Assembly: GCF_905147045.1 (NCBI RefSeq)
Contig: NC_065903.1
Span: 3,968,001 to 4,032,000, forward strand
Source: Nymphalis io
Taxonomy: Eukaryota > Arthropoda > Insecta > Lepidoptera > Nymphalidae
Direction of reading: 5' to 3'
DNA length: 64,000 nucleotides
Part shown: in pieces, positions 13,190 to 26,300 of the stretch
How positions within the stretch are numbered: the stretch's first letter is position 1
How the letters are laid out: each line of letters opens with the position of its first letter
Translations under genes and position numbers: made by a program
Notes under the pieces: generated by a model
Databases searched by the model: none
What the model was told of the DNA's origin: nothing
Seen by the model: only the letters and a program-made list of their open reading frames with translations

Positions 13190-14116
13190 TTATGCGGCTC
13201 GAAATCAAAATTGACAGTTGTCAATTTGACAGTTATTCGTTGATCTTCAATTCTCAATTGTTCGATTATTATACCAAATAGAAAAGCTAATAATAATAGT
13301 GACGTTTTAACTTAATTATATTATATTATTACCAACCTAAATTGCGCGGATTATATTGTGTAGTATAATATGTTGTGCACTTCATCCATTTGCACACAGG
13401 ATGTAGCTTGACACTTTTGAACTTGTGACTAAAATAAATTAATATTTAAATAAATGACGTAATTTTTGATAATTGTAAATGTATAAATCCTCTCTGAAAG
13501 CACTTATTAAATACGAGGTTGTAATTGTACTCCAAAATTGGGTTTCTCATAGTTACAAAGTTGTCTCATTAAAGTTAGACAAAAGACAAACGGTGAGCTT
13601 TACTAATAATAATAATAATATTTGAATAGGAACGGTAAAAAAATAAAACTTATTAATACGAATTTAGAATTACAAAGGTTAAAAACAATGAAAATATTAA
13701 ATAAAAAAAAACTTACAATAATGTTATAATTAAATTAAATTTTATAACTATGTTTTCAAAAATAGAACAATTAATCTTTTCTAATTTGTTATTACTATTT
13801 TTTGAAAGTAAGTAAGAATTAGACGTCTTTAAAGACTCGTTCATATAAGCGAATTGACCAAAATCGATTTTTAAATTTATCTTATTTTATATTCTAAAGT
13901 ATATGTTACAAAATATGTTTTAGTAATATGCAAACACAAAACACATTTTCTTAAATATTAACCAGATTTGTTGCATATAAACGCTTCTTGTCTTTCAAAA
14001 CTCGTGACGTAATAAATACTTAACAAGTGATAGCGGATGTTTTATAATATTACCTTAATGAACTGAGTATATTAACGTAAACTAAGTAAGCGTTTTCATT
14101 ACATAATATTACGTGA

Positions 14117-14122
14117 TTTAAT
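14117..14122 (-). terminator. Possible poly(A) signal for Mp
   Basis: ATTAAA on the minus strand about 140 bases after the TAG stop. It is a common variant signal but frequent by chance in DNA this AT-rich. Confidence 0.25.
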
Positions 14123-14258
14123 GATAAGTATTATTCCTTAAATACTTCATAAAACTTACGCCTATAATACTAAACTTCATTGACTATGATTTATGATTAA
14201 CGCTTACACTCAGTTGCATGAAAAGTATAAACTTTTTATCATTTATAAAATTACGATA

Positions 14259-14316
14259 CTATAAGCGTTGTATTCGGTTGTCAAATGCTTCGAAGTTTTC
14301 TAATCGTCTTCTTGAT
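14259..14316 (-). CDS. Mp: Mp exon 25: basic C-terminal tail and stop
   Basis: The junction codon is AA|A, then SRRRLENFEAFDNRIQRL and TAG. The KSRRR cluster is a basic tail after endostatin. The acceptor is CTGTTTCAG. It depends on splicing of exon 24; otherwise translation stops at HPK. It brings the assembled coding length to a multiple of three. Confidence 0.82.
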
Positions 14317-17300
14317 CTGAAACAGACATAACAAAACAATTTATTGAAATACTTTTTAAAACAATTACAGTGATTTTGTTTTTTTTTTATGTGTAAGCAT
14401 CTCTAAACATCAGCGCTCATGCATGTGTAAGCATCAGCGCTCGGTACACGGTAGGAGCTAACTGAGACTTCGAGCGTCAGACGAGTAAGTGCAAGATTTC
14501 GAACTTCAGATAACGTCAGCTTAACAGTCACCGAGAGCTCGATGTTTACACATAATTTAACGTGAGTACTTTGACATTCCAGCAATTTTTTAATTAATCT
14601 ATTTTTAACCTACGAAAAATCTTTTTTTTTTTAAATTCAATTATGTAATTATGTTTGTTGTAGATACATTCTTAAGATGTTTTCTTTCAGAGTGCGAGAT
14701 GAATCTTAAATAAAAATTAGACGCTTGAACAACTTTTTGAGCTTTCCTAAATTTAAATTTGGAGTAACGATGATGGTATGGTATAAAGGTGGAAAAATAA
14801 TGCAAAACGCGTAAGTAATTTATATTTTCTTCCAAACGGGAAGTTGATCATTCCAAAGAGATCGATTTTTACGAGCTTAATATATAAAAGATAAATAAAT
14901 GGGATTCTTAGTTTTTATGTTCTAGTTTAAAAGGTGAGCGAGGCAGTGTGATTATAGGCTCAAAGGTCATATTAGGATCTGATATTGGAGTATCTTATCA
15001 TGTCATATTATGATTGGCATCGCAAGGTGGAGTAACAAATAGTCACCTGATGATAAGTGGTCACCAACGCCTATAAACATTGGCGTTGTTTGAAATGTTA
15101 ACCATACCTTATATCGCCAATGCGCCACCAAACTTGGGAACTAAGATGTGTAACTCTTGTTATACTGGCCCACTCACCCTTCCAACCGGAATACAACAAC
15201 TATACTTATAGCTGTTTGGTAGTATTAATAAAATATTTGATGAATGCTTGATACCTATCCAGATGGTTGCTCGAAACCTTATCATCAAGTAAAGGAAACG
15301 TGGAAGAAGTAGCCTGTATTTTTTAAAGTGACAATGTCTATTTGCAGTGACACTTGCGAGTATCAAAAGCACATTTTTCTGATTTCCTTCCAGTTTTTAA
15401 AAGAGTCAAATAAATTGAATATGTATGGTTATAATGTTTTACTTACTTTGGGTGGGCATGCCTGAGATGCCTGTGTGCGTTAGTAGTAGCCTCCACACAT
15501 AGCACAATTAGCTTATTATCACATGAGTATCTGAAATTAAAAAAAAATCGTAACATATATTGTTTTAAAATGTAATTATTGACATCATAAAGGCAACAAA
15601 AATTATACGTTAAAGTTAATATAAAAATATATAAAATATCTCAACGTTTTATATATTTTTGAACAGAATAATTCTTTTACAATATCATATTAAATAGAAT
15701 TAAAATTTCTGCATTCCTTTAATGAACTGCATTTAATATTATATTTATGAATATATTGAGTTACAAGGCAAAGTTTATTTTTTATTATCTTTTTATTTTC
15801 AACACTATGGTGTACATATTAAATTATAGTATAATATATATTTTAATATCATATTAAAAGTATCACAAATTGAATTTATTATCAGTGAAATTGTATGAGA
15901 AATTCAATGAATGGGGCGTGAATTACAAGTTTAGTTATATATTATCTATATTTTGAGAATAAAAGAGCTCTCAAAAATAAGTATTATCTCAGATAAACGA
16001 AAAAGACAATTTTTAACATTTTTCAAGCACAACCATCCATGTCTGCATTCATAGGTGTTAATATAATATAATTTTCGCATTACTATGTAATGTTTTTTTT
16101 TCTGTTTCTTTGTGAATAGGTAAATTTTTTTATGTAAGCTACCAGTATTTATACATAGTGTTTTAAATTGCTGTTTTGCAAGGACATTGAAAATGACAGT
16201 GGACTATTGATCGCTGTTAGCCTTAAATATTTATCGACTCAAGCCCACTCACCCTCTATAATCTACTTAGCGTAATTAGACCTAAACAAGCTCATCAACA
16301 TTATTTACTGCATGACGAAGTTCAGAATTAAGTGGTATTAGAAGAGTAGCAACTTGAAAATCCTTAAACTTTTTAATTAAATAATACAAAGACAATACAT
16401 TACTAAGCCATCGTATAAAATGTAAGATAATAAGAAATGCTTTTTTTAATTAAAGTTTCAGTATTAGGTAATTTATAACACACATCACATAATTTTCAAA
16501 GTAAATAAATATATGCACCTGATGGTAAGTGACCTTTACCTAAGGTCATTGACATTGATGGGTGTATATTTTTTTTACTATGTAGGTAGACTTTCAAGTG
16601 GGCAGTCTGTTGGTAAGTGGTTACCACTACACATAGACATTGATAATGTAAGAAATATTAACTACTTACAATGCGTCACCAATCTTGGGAACTAAGATGT
16701 CATGTCCCTTGTGCCTGTAGTTACACGTTACCATTCAAGCCGGAAAACAACAATAGTAAGTATTACAGCTTTTCGGGCTTTGCTTTGACTCACTCATTAT
16801 ATATTCTAATATTATATTCTAATATATAATGAGTGAGTCAAAACAAAGCCCTAAAATAAAGTAATTATTATTTATCTATTTTTATATCATGTGAACGTTT
16901 TAATTAGGTCTTGTGGCTGTTATTGTAAAGCTATCTATAAAAACTGTCATTAAAGTAAAATGAGAATGATAACAATGTATACACAGTATAACCAAATAAC
17001 TGTATAATTTTCGCTGTAATTAATGATACATAATAATATGTATTCGAGTCATGTTTCACAAGGGTAGAATATCCAAGTTTTAACGGTAAACCCTTGTCCA
17101 TCTACCTCTTCTGACAATATAAACAAAAGCCGTTTAGATTAATGGCTTGTTCGAGTTAGACATTTGTATATTGTTTTGAGAAAGATGCCGCTTAAAAACA
17201 TCTCTTTTATATTATATTTAATGTGTATTGATTTAAAATATTTACAGTTCAATGTGACCTGTTATCAAATTTGTTTTGAATTTTGAACACGTAATCTTTA

Positions 17301-20300
17301 CTTATACATATTATACTTGTTATTATAATTGATAAAAAGTACTTAATTATGTACATCACTTACTGTTCTTGTTCTAAAAGTCTATTACTTTTAAGCGACG
17401 AAGCCGCTCCAATACTAAGCGGGCTGTCACTCTGCCATTCTTCACAAGACATTCGTGGTGTGCGTATACCAAACGAATTACCGCCGTGCCACACCGCTTT
17501 GGTTGGCCTGAAATGATAAATATGAAAATACATGTTATATTTTTATCGATCTAGAAATTAATCAAATTTCGAATTCACTCAATATTTAAAAATAAATGTG
17601 ATATAGTTTATATACTCGTTAGTGTACAAAGCACTTACCAAGTAGGATCGATCAGTACATTTTTACCGCTGAAACTGTAAATGTTTGACTTGGCCAGCAG
17701 TGCACCGGATCCATTAAACATATTGGACCACGAATCAAAGAGCACGTCTCCGTACAAATTAACTACCGGAACGTTTCTATCTCGCAACCTTTTAACTATG
17801 GACCTGAGGTCCTCAACCCTGGAATAAGACAAATATTTGGTTTTAATAAATTAAAAAAGACCTTGCAAAAATAAAAATAAAACAGGTTTTTATTTATTCA
17901 ATAGATTGTATTGAAGTTTTGGATGCTAATTCATGAAATTGTTTTTTTTTTCGCATGTGTCATGTAGAGTAATATATTTTTATTTTACGATATATTTATT
18001 ATAATTTATTTACTTAACTCTTGATTATATTTGTAGTAAAAGTAATTTCTTAATATCCCGTAAACCGATTTGGGGAACGAAAACATTTCAACAATTTTAA
18101 TTTGTAAATATAATCATATTTTGAATTTTGTGTTTTTTTTATTTCGATCTTTTTTTCTTATATTATCTTATTTATACTTGTTATATTTTTTTACTAACGC
18201 TTTACCCACGGCTTCGCCCGTGTTATCAAATACTTGTCAGAAATTCAGTATAGCTGAACACCAATTTCCTCTTTCTTCAAAAATGATTTTCATATAAACT
18301 TAAATTCCCTTTATTCACTTTTACGGATAAATTTGCAGAATTTTTTCCTTAATCTGCTGTGTAAAGGCGTAGGCAAATTTTCAGGGTACGAGCCACAGTA
18401 GCTTAAACTGACATACCAGTCAGTCTGTCAGTCAGCTATTCTTTTACAATAGCCCATAATATATAAATCCATACACATTACTATCAATAATTCTATACAT
18501 GTTAAAACCTTGTTTATTTTAGAATAAACACAAGTGCAAGCTTCGTCTGGGTAGATACCACCCACTCATCAGGTATTCTAGAGCAAAACAGCAGTACTTG
18601 GAGTGAGCCACGTCTTAGGTCCAAAGGTCGGTGGCGCATTCGCGATGTAAGTGATGGTTAACATTTCTTACAACGCCAATGTTTATGGGCTTTGGTGGAC
18701 ACATACCATCAGGTGACCCATATGCTCCTCCGCCTACCTATTCTATAAAAAAAGATTGTACATTGTAATACTTACTTATTAGCAAGGAAAGCTACAAAGG
18801 AACTTGGTTGTTGCGAATTCTTCGCTTGATTGTAACATTCTTGATCAGCAGCGCTTCGGCCTGTTCTGTTCATCGATGTTATCATATTACCTGGATATGC
18901 TTCGTTTAGCGCGACTAGTCGTATCTAGAAAAAAAAACCTGTGATTTTGCATCCTTGTTTTTAATAAAAAGAATATTTTAAGGATACTTAATTATTTATA
19001 CAATAAATTGATTTGGAACAAAATTTTATTGTTTATCATCAAGAATAATATGTTGTAGTTTTAAAGATAATTATATTTTGTATAATTAAAAGTGTAAAAA
19101 TAATGAAAAATTTATTTCATTTTAAACAAAATTTAAATTTTGCTAGATTATATAATATAAAAAAAAACATTGTAAATTACAAAAACAGGAAAGAGCTTTA
19201 TTTTAGAACGGTGCGTCGGTGACACATTGCGCCCGACTCGTGTCAAGGAAATGGTTTGAAGAGAACCGAGGCAAAAAATAACGATTATTTCAAAGAACGT
19301 TATTATTTTTATTCTTTTCTCTTTCTCGCTTAAAGTGTTATTTGAAGTACAATTTTAGAGCGTAAAGTTAAAAGAGTTAATTATTTACATTGTCTTAATA
19401 TCACAGACACACACAATAATTATGATTTAGATTCAGTCGAGATGCGATCGAGATTTTGTTATTAATTTAAAAGAAATAAATATGCACATAAATTTATCAC
19501 ATAGTTATAAAATTATTTTACTAAAAATTACATAACAAAATAATCTTTCATTAACTAAAACCTTTACCGAAATAACCTCGTTCGTTACCAACCCACTGAA
19601 TCTATAATGAAACTAAATTTTAGTCATAATTATGTATGGGACCACAAATTGCTGTATATTCTTAAAATTCCTAAATAACACGTGACCACATTTTGTAAAT
19701 AACATTGTAAAGTGTACCAAAATAATATATTGACTAATAATTATTTAGCATTCACGAAGCAGTATGAATTACAAGTTTCTTCAATCAATCAAATCAACAG
19801 CCAATCGTTGTCCACTGCTGAACATAGGCCTCTCCCAAGGTGCGCCAAAGCTCCCTGTCCTCCGCCTTCCGCATCCAGTTGGTGCCCGCCACCTTCTTAA
19901 GGTCGTCGGTCCACCTGGCTGGAGGGCGCCCTACGCTGCGCTTGCCGATTCGCGGTCTCCACTCTAGGACTCGTCTGCTCCAACGGCCATCGGTCCTACG
20001 ACATACGTGACCAGCCCACTGCCACTTCAGCCTGCTAATTTTGCAAGCTATGTCGGTGACTCCGGTTCTTTTCCGGATAATCTCATTTCTGATCTTATCC
20101 TTCAAAGATACTCCGAGCATAGCTCGCTCCATAGCACGCTGAGCGACTTTGAATTTGTGGACTAGTCCCGCAGTTAGTGTCCACGTTTCGGCACCGTATG
20201 TCATGGCAGGTAAGACGCATTGGTTGAAGACTTTCGTCTTCAAACATTGCGGTATAGACGACTTGAGGACTTGACGAAGGTTGCCAAATGCTGCCCATCC

Positions 20301-23300
20301 CAAGCGAATTCTTCGATCGGCTTCCTTCTCGAAGTTGTTCCTACCGATTTGTATAATCTGTCCTAGGTAGGTATATTCACTAACAACTTCGAGAGGTTTG
20401 CCCTCGACGTATATCGGTCCCGGCACGACATGCCTATTGAACATGACCTTGGTCTTGTCCAAGTTCATGCCGAGACCGACACACCGGGAAGACTCGCCTA
20501 GGCTACGCAGCATTTCGGTGAGTTGTTCCAGCGACTCTGCTATGATGACGATATCGTCGGCAAATCGAAGGTGTGAGATGTACTCGCCGTTTACATTGAC
20601 TCCATACCTAGTCCAATCCAGCGTTTTGAAAACGTCTTCCAACGCGTTGGTGAACAGTTTCGGGGATATTACATCCCCCTGTCTCACCCCTCTGCGCAAT
20701 TGGATCGCCTTCGTCTTACAGTCCTGGATGTGGACAGTCATTGTAGCGGCGTTGTACAGACATCTCAGTACCTCGATATATCTCCAATCGATATGACATC
20801 TCTGCAATGAGTCGAGCACTGCCCAGGTTTCGATGGAGTCGAAGGCTTTCTCGTAGTCCACAAATGCCATACACAGCGGCTGATTGTACTCTTCGGTCTT
20901 CTGCACAATCTGCCGAACAGTATGGATGTCGTCCACGGTGCTGTAGCCTGATCGAAAGCCGGCTTGCTCTGGGGGCTGGAACTCGTCAAGTCGTCTGGCG
21001 AGACGGTTCGTGACGACTCTTGAGAACAGCTTATACACGTGACTCAGGAGGGAGATTGGTCTGTAGTTTTTCAAGAGGGTTTTATCACCTTTCTTGAAAA
21101 ACAGTACCACCTCACTCCCGCTCCACGTTTCCGGGGTCTTGCCATGTTGGATGACGGAATTAAAGAGGCTTGCTAGCTCTTTCAGGACCGGAGTCCCGCC
21201 TGCCTTAAGCAACTCTGTTGTGATTCCGTCATCTCCCGGAGATTTGTTGTTTTTAAGCTGTTCTAGAGCCGCCCTAATCTCTCCTTGGTCAACGACCGGG
21301 AGCTCCTCGGAGTAATGGCGCATAAGAGGGGCGCGCTGGTCATCAATACTGATTCCCATGGGTTTATCCGATCTTGAAGAGAACAACTGCCCATAAAACC
21401 TCTCTACTTCTCCGATAATCTCAGGCCTAGAGGTAACGACCCCACCATTTTCAGTTTTAAGTTTTGTCAGACGCGGCCTACCAAACTTGCGAGCGAACAC
21501 TTTCGATCCCCGATTTTGCTCAATCGCAGCCTTGATGGCACGGGTATTGGAGCGTCGGAGATCGCGTCGCGTCAGCGTTTTTATTGTTCGGTTTAAGGCC
21601 TTATCTGACAAAAACGATGGTAGTTCTCGTCGTTTTCTCATGAGCTCGAGTGTCTCAGCAGAGAGTTTTGGTGCGTTGTCTCTTCTCTGTGGCGGAAAAC
21701 ACTTGCGGGATGTGTTTTGCAGTATTTTGACCAGCGTGTCGGTTCTCTCATCAATGCTGCTTATGGTTTCCAACGCGGTGAATTGATTTTGAAGTTCCAT
21801 TTGGAACTTTTCGGAGCCTTGAGCAGCTTGGAGCATGGTAGGTCGGAGAGTAGACCTCATCATTCTCGATCTTTCGGCTTTTAAGTTGATATTTAGAGTG
21901 CCTCGAACCAAGCGGTGATCACTTCCGGTATTAAACCTGTTGATCACTGAAACATCTCTAAATATGTGCCTTTTATTCGAGATGATAAAGTCTATCTCGT
22001 TCCTTGTCACGTTATCGGGGCTTCGCCAGGTCCACCTCCTCTGAGGCTTCTTTTGAAAGAAAGAATTCATCAAAAAAAGCCCCTGCGCTTCGAGAAAGTT
22101 TACCAGCATTTGCCCCCTGTGATTTCTGCAGCCCAAGCCGTAAGGTCCGACTTTCGATTCACCGCTATCTTGTACTCCCACTTTAGCATTAAAGTCTCCC
22201 ATAACAACATTGTAGTGGGCCCTCGAGGTGTCGTTGAGGGCCTTTGCGATGTCCTCGTACATCGCTTCGACCACATCATCAGAGTATGTCGAAGTTGGCG
22301 CATATACCTGTACAACCTTCAGGGAGTACCTGTCGGAAAGTTTTAGGACAAGGTACGCTACCCGGTTCGACACACTACTGATTTCCACAATGCTGCTAAT
22401 GAGATCCTTTTTGACTAGAAAACCGACACCACCCTGGGAGAGGTTATCACCTTCGCGGAAGTAGAGTAAGTTACCGGACTCTAGAGTTATCGTGTCCTCC
22501 CCCTGTCTTCGGACTTCAGATAACCCCAGTATATGCCAGTTTATATGACTTAACTCTACTTCTAATTCGGCGAGGTGATGGTCCAGCCTCATCGAGCGTC
22601 CATTATACGTTGCCATTTTCAGTCGTTTTATACGGTAGCCTGCCGTGAACCGGTGATTCTTAGCACCCCCTGCCCTGCCGATACCGCGACCGCTACCTTG
22701 GTCGGGCCTAGCGGGCTTGCCGGTAACTGGGGGCCTTTTTTTGGGCGCATCTGCCATTTAGGGAGGTGGTTTGCCCATACTCGCCGCGCTGGGCAGGCGT
22801 GTTGGCGAGCGCAGTAGGGGGTAAGATGTTTATGGGAGGGGGGACGCTGCTGCCCATCCCCCCTTACAAGTTTCTTACGCTTTGTTTTTCTTTCCCATTA
22901 TTTGTATAATATTCTAGCGCAATTGTTGTTTAAAGTTTGTTAACTACAGTGAATAGTTCGCTTTGTTTATCAAATGAATCATAAAAATACCATCATACGG
23001 TACGGATAAAATATACCAAGATTCATAATTTGGAATCATATACAATTTAAAAAAAATAAATTTAAATGGCATTTTATCACAAATTTCATTATTTCATTCA
23101 TTTGCTACAAAGTTAATCATACTCACATAATTGTCAGTATATGGAGCATCTCTCAACGGCGGCGATGTGGATGTCGAAGGCGGGTTGTAATATTTTGGCC
23201 TTTGCGTTGTACTTGTGTGACTTTCTCTGGTTTGGAGAAATGAGCCCATCTGTTTGAAATAAAAAAAAATCACATAAAAAACTTCTAACAATATAAACGT

Positions 23301-26300
23301 GTAACATTACTGATGTTTACCGATATAGCTCAGGTATAGCTTTCCGAGAAATATAAACCATTAATAATTTTAAAATGTTAAGTAAAAATGACAAATTCTA
23401 ATAAATTAGGAAATATTTACTATAATGTATTGCCATCCATTTTCGACTCTCATCAATAAAATATTTTCTTCTAAAATATAAGCTAATGTTCCCAGCGGAG
23501 TAATCGAAGTTCTCTGAAACAAAAAATTATATATAAAGGTATATACAATAACAATTGAACATTTTGATATTATAATCTATAAAAGCTTACAATGGATTAA
23601 TTTTATAAATATTTTTATTTACTATAACAGGCCCCTTTTGATTGAGCAGTATTTTTATCTTGGTTTATTAAGCGTAAATGCGAATATAAACTTTAAATTT
23701 ACATATAAAACCAAACAGTTTTTCATAAAATAATCGTAGTTCTATGGTAGTTTTCCTTACCAAAAAACTACAAAATAACTTAAAACGCGAGTCTCAAAAC
23801 CTACCTTTAACAGAGCTGTGCTTGATTTATAAATTATTGTTGCCGCTGTATAGAAGTCTTCATCTTCATTGGAAATATCTGCGATTGTAACAATGTGACA
23901 TTCCATTTTTGTTCATCAAAATAAAACAAATTATAAGTACTATATAAAACTACCTGCTCCACTATTTTTATTATTGAAGGCATATAATGTACTCCTGGTA
24001 AGGATTCCACCAGGTTCACCCTTTGGACCGGTGATAGATACGCCAGGTGGACCAGGTGGTCCAGGAGGACCTGGTGGTCCAGGGACAATTATTGAGTTTG
24101 AGTCTTCACAAGTGCCTGGTAATCCGGGTTTCCCTGGCTCTCCAGGTTTGCCAGCTTCACCCCTATCTCCCTTTACACCTTTTATCTACAATATTAATAA
24201 TTTTTGGTTGAAAATGTGTTATTGTTTTTGATGATAGAAAGAGATGAGTTTTGAGAATGAGAGGAGAGTTTCAAATTAATTCACTAATTGTTTACAATAA
24301 AAAAAAATTAGTAAGTATAAAAAAATATTAAATTAAAGTATGTACCTTTTCAAGATCTATAAATGCAGTTTCACCTTTTTCTCCTTTTGGTCCATTATTT
24401 CCAATGTCGCCTTTAGGTCCGGTTTCGCCCTTAAATATTTATACCCAATTAGAAATTGAGAGTATTGAAATATTATGTTTGATATATTTTTAATATTACT
24501 AATTACCTGTATTCCAGGATCTCCTCGTTGACCTTTCGTTCCTTTTGGACCAGGAGAACCCGTTGGACCCCTTTTTCCTGTATGCCCTATTGGACCACGT
24601 GGTCCTGGTTTACCTGGTGGACCCTATTTTGGGTTATTGATTAATTTTTTTTTTATAGCTCGTACGCCTACCTATGTAGGCAGACGAGCATATGAGCCAC
24701 CTGATGGTAAGTGGTCACCAACGCCCAAGGACATTAGCATTATAAATAATAATTGATAGTGTAAATTTATATTGATATAAATAAACAATTTTTATGAATA
24801 TTTTTGTAAATTTATGAGTTCGAATTTAAAAAAAAAAATATTATTTGATAAAAAGTCATATGTTTTAAATTTCTACCTTCATGAGACTAATAGCAGATGT
24901 TGACACATTTACTGGAGGGCCTGGCTCTCCAGGTTCACCTTTATAACCTCTTGGACCAACAGGCCCAGGTTCTCCATTATGTCCACGAGGCCCTCTTTCT
25001 CCGGGTGGGCCTTGAGGTCCATTATTCCCTGGTAAGCCGACTAGTCCCATCGCCCCTATTTCACCCTTATCACCCTAAAAAAGCAAAATTATAATATGTA
25101 GTATGTTTTATTTTGTTAACTATTCAAAAAAATATATTTCTTTGTTTACCTTGTGACCTGCAACGCCTCTATCACCTTTGTACCCTCTTAATTTTTCTAT
25201 TATTTCCGCATCTGCAAAAATAGTTTAACAGTACTTTTAAAGTAAATCATAATAACGTACACTTTAATTCATTTCTGATATGTTTTAAATGATGAAAATG
25301 ATTTTAAGTCTAATATTATCTTAACAATTAATTTTATCAGCTTACTTTCTAGTGGATCAATATCAGTGTCTAATATTGAAGATAGTTTTGCAGGTAGTCC
25401 AGGAAGTCCAATATCACCTCTGTCGCCTTTATCACCTGTGAAGAAGATTTACTTAAGAAAAAATTTACTTCATGTTTTACACTTTTAAGGATGTTATTTG
25501 TATAAGTAGATCAAAATCTTGGTATGAATAGACAATAACGTAAACTTATAAGAAATAAAAATTTACACTTGATAAAGAAACGTTGTGTCTTAAAAACGAG
25601 ATTTAACTAAAAAGCATAGTGCGATAAAATAATGGCTTTGCTTATGTAACAGTAACAGCCTGTTAATGTCCCACTGCCAGGCTAAGGCCTCCTCTCCCTT
25701 TTGATGAGAAGGTTTGGAGCTTGCTTATGACTAATACGTTACAGCTAATTTTTTGACCTTTCTCTCCCTTATCTCCTGAATGACCGTGTGTACCCGGTAC
25801 TCCTGGAATACCGTTTTTTCCTGGTTTTCCTGTATCTCCCTTTTCACCCTGAGGGCCCATTTCACCATCGAGCCCCTTTAAAATAAATAAGTAGTTTTCG
25901 AATATGATAATAGTCTTTTTAATAAACGCAATAAAGAATATTTTAAAATGGACACTCACTCTGTGTGTTATAATTTTTGTCACTTCCTCTCCTTTTTCAC
26001 CCTTTATACCTTGGTCACCCTTTTCTCCTTTCCTCCCATCAGTACCAATAGGTCCAGGTGGTCCTGGTGGCCCAACTGGTCCGGTTTCACCCCGTTCACC
26101 CGCAACTGGCACTTTTGCCTCTTCTATTTCCTATCAACACACTTCTGACAGTATTTGATTTCATAAAAATATTTTATTGTTATTTTAAATATCAATTTAT
26201 GTAATCACCTTATACACAGGTCCTGGGGGTCCAGGTAGTCCTATAGGACCTGTAGGTCCTGGGGGTCCAGGATTACCATCCTTACCAGGTTCTCCTTTAA

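Larger units (their letters stand above)
10097..14258. other. 3' flank of Mp, no further gene seen
   Basis: Contains SINE fragments at 11757-12065 and 13090-13189, and (TAA)n at about 13605-13622. The last Mp exon's 3' UTR should lie in 13600-14258. No coding region seen. Confidence 0.6.

Noticed and set aside
14403..14585. An extra Mp exon in a more GC-rich patch
   Set aside because: The patch is open on the minus strand for 60 codons, but I see no good acceptor/donor pair and it has no endostatin or collagen similarity.
20398..22817. Several plus-strand ORFs of 60-132 codons
   Set aside because: They are antisense frames of the intact RTE ORF, which explains the long open stretches.
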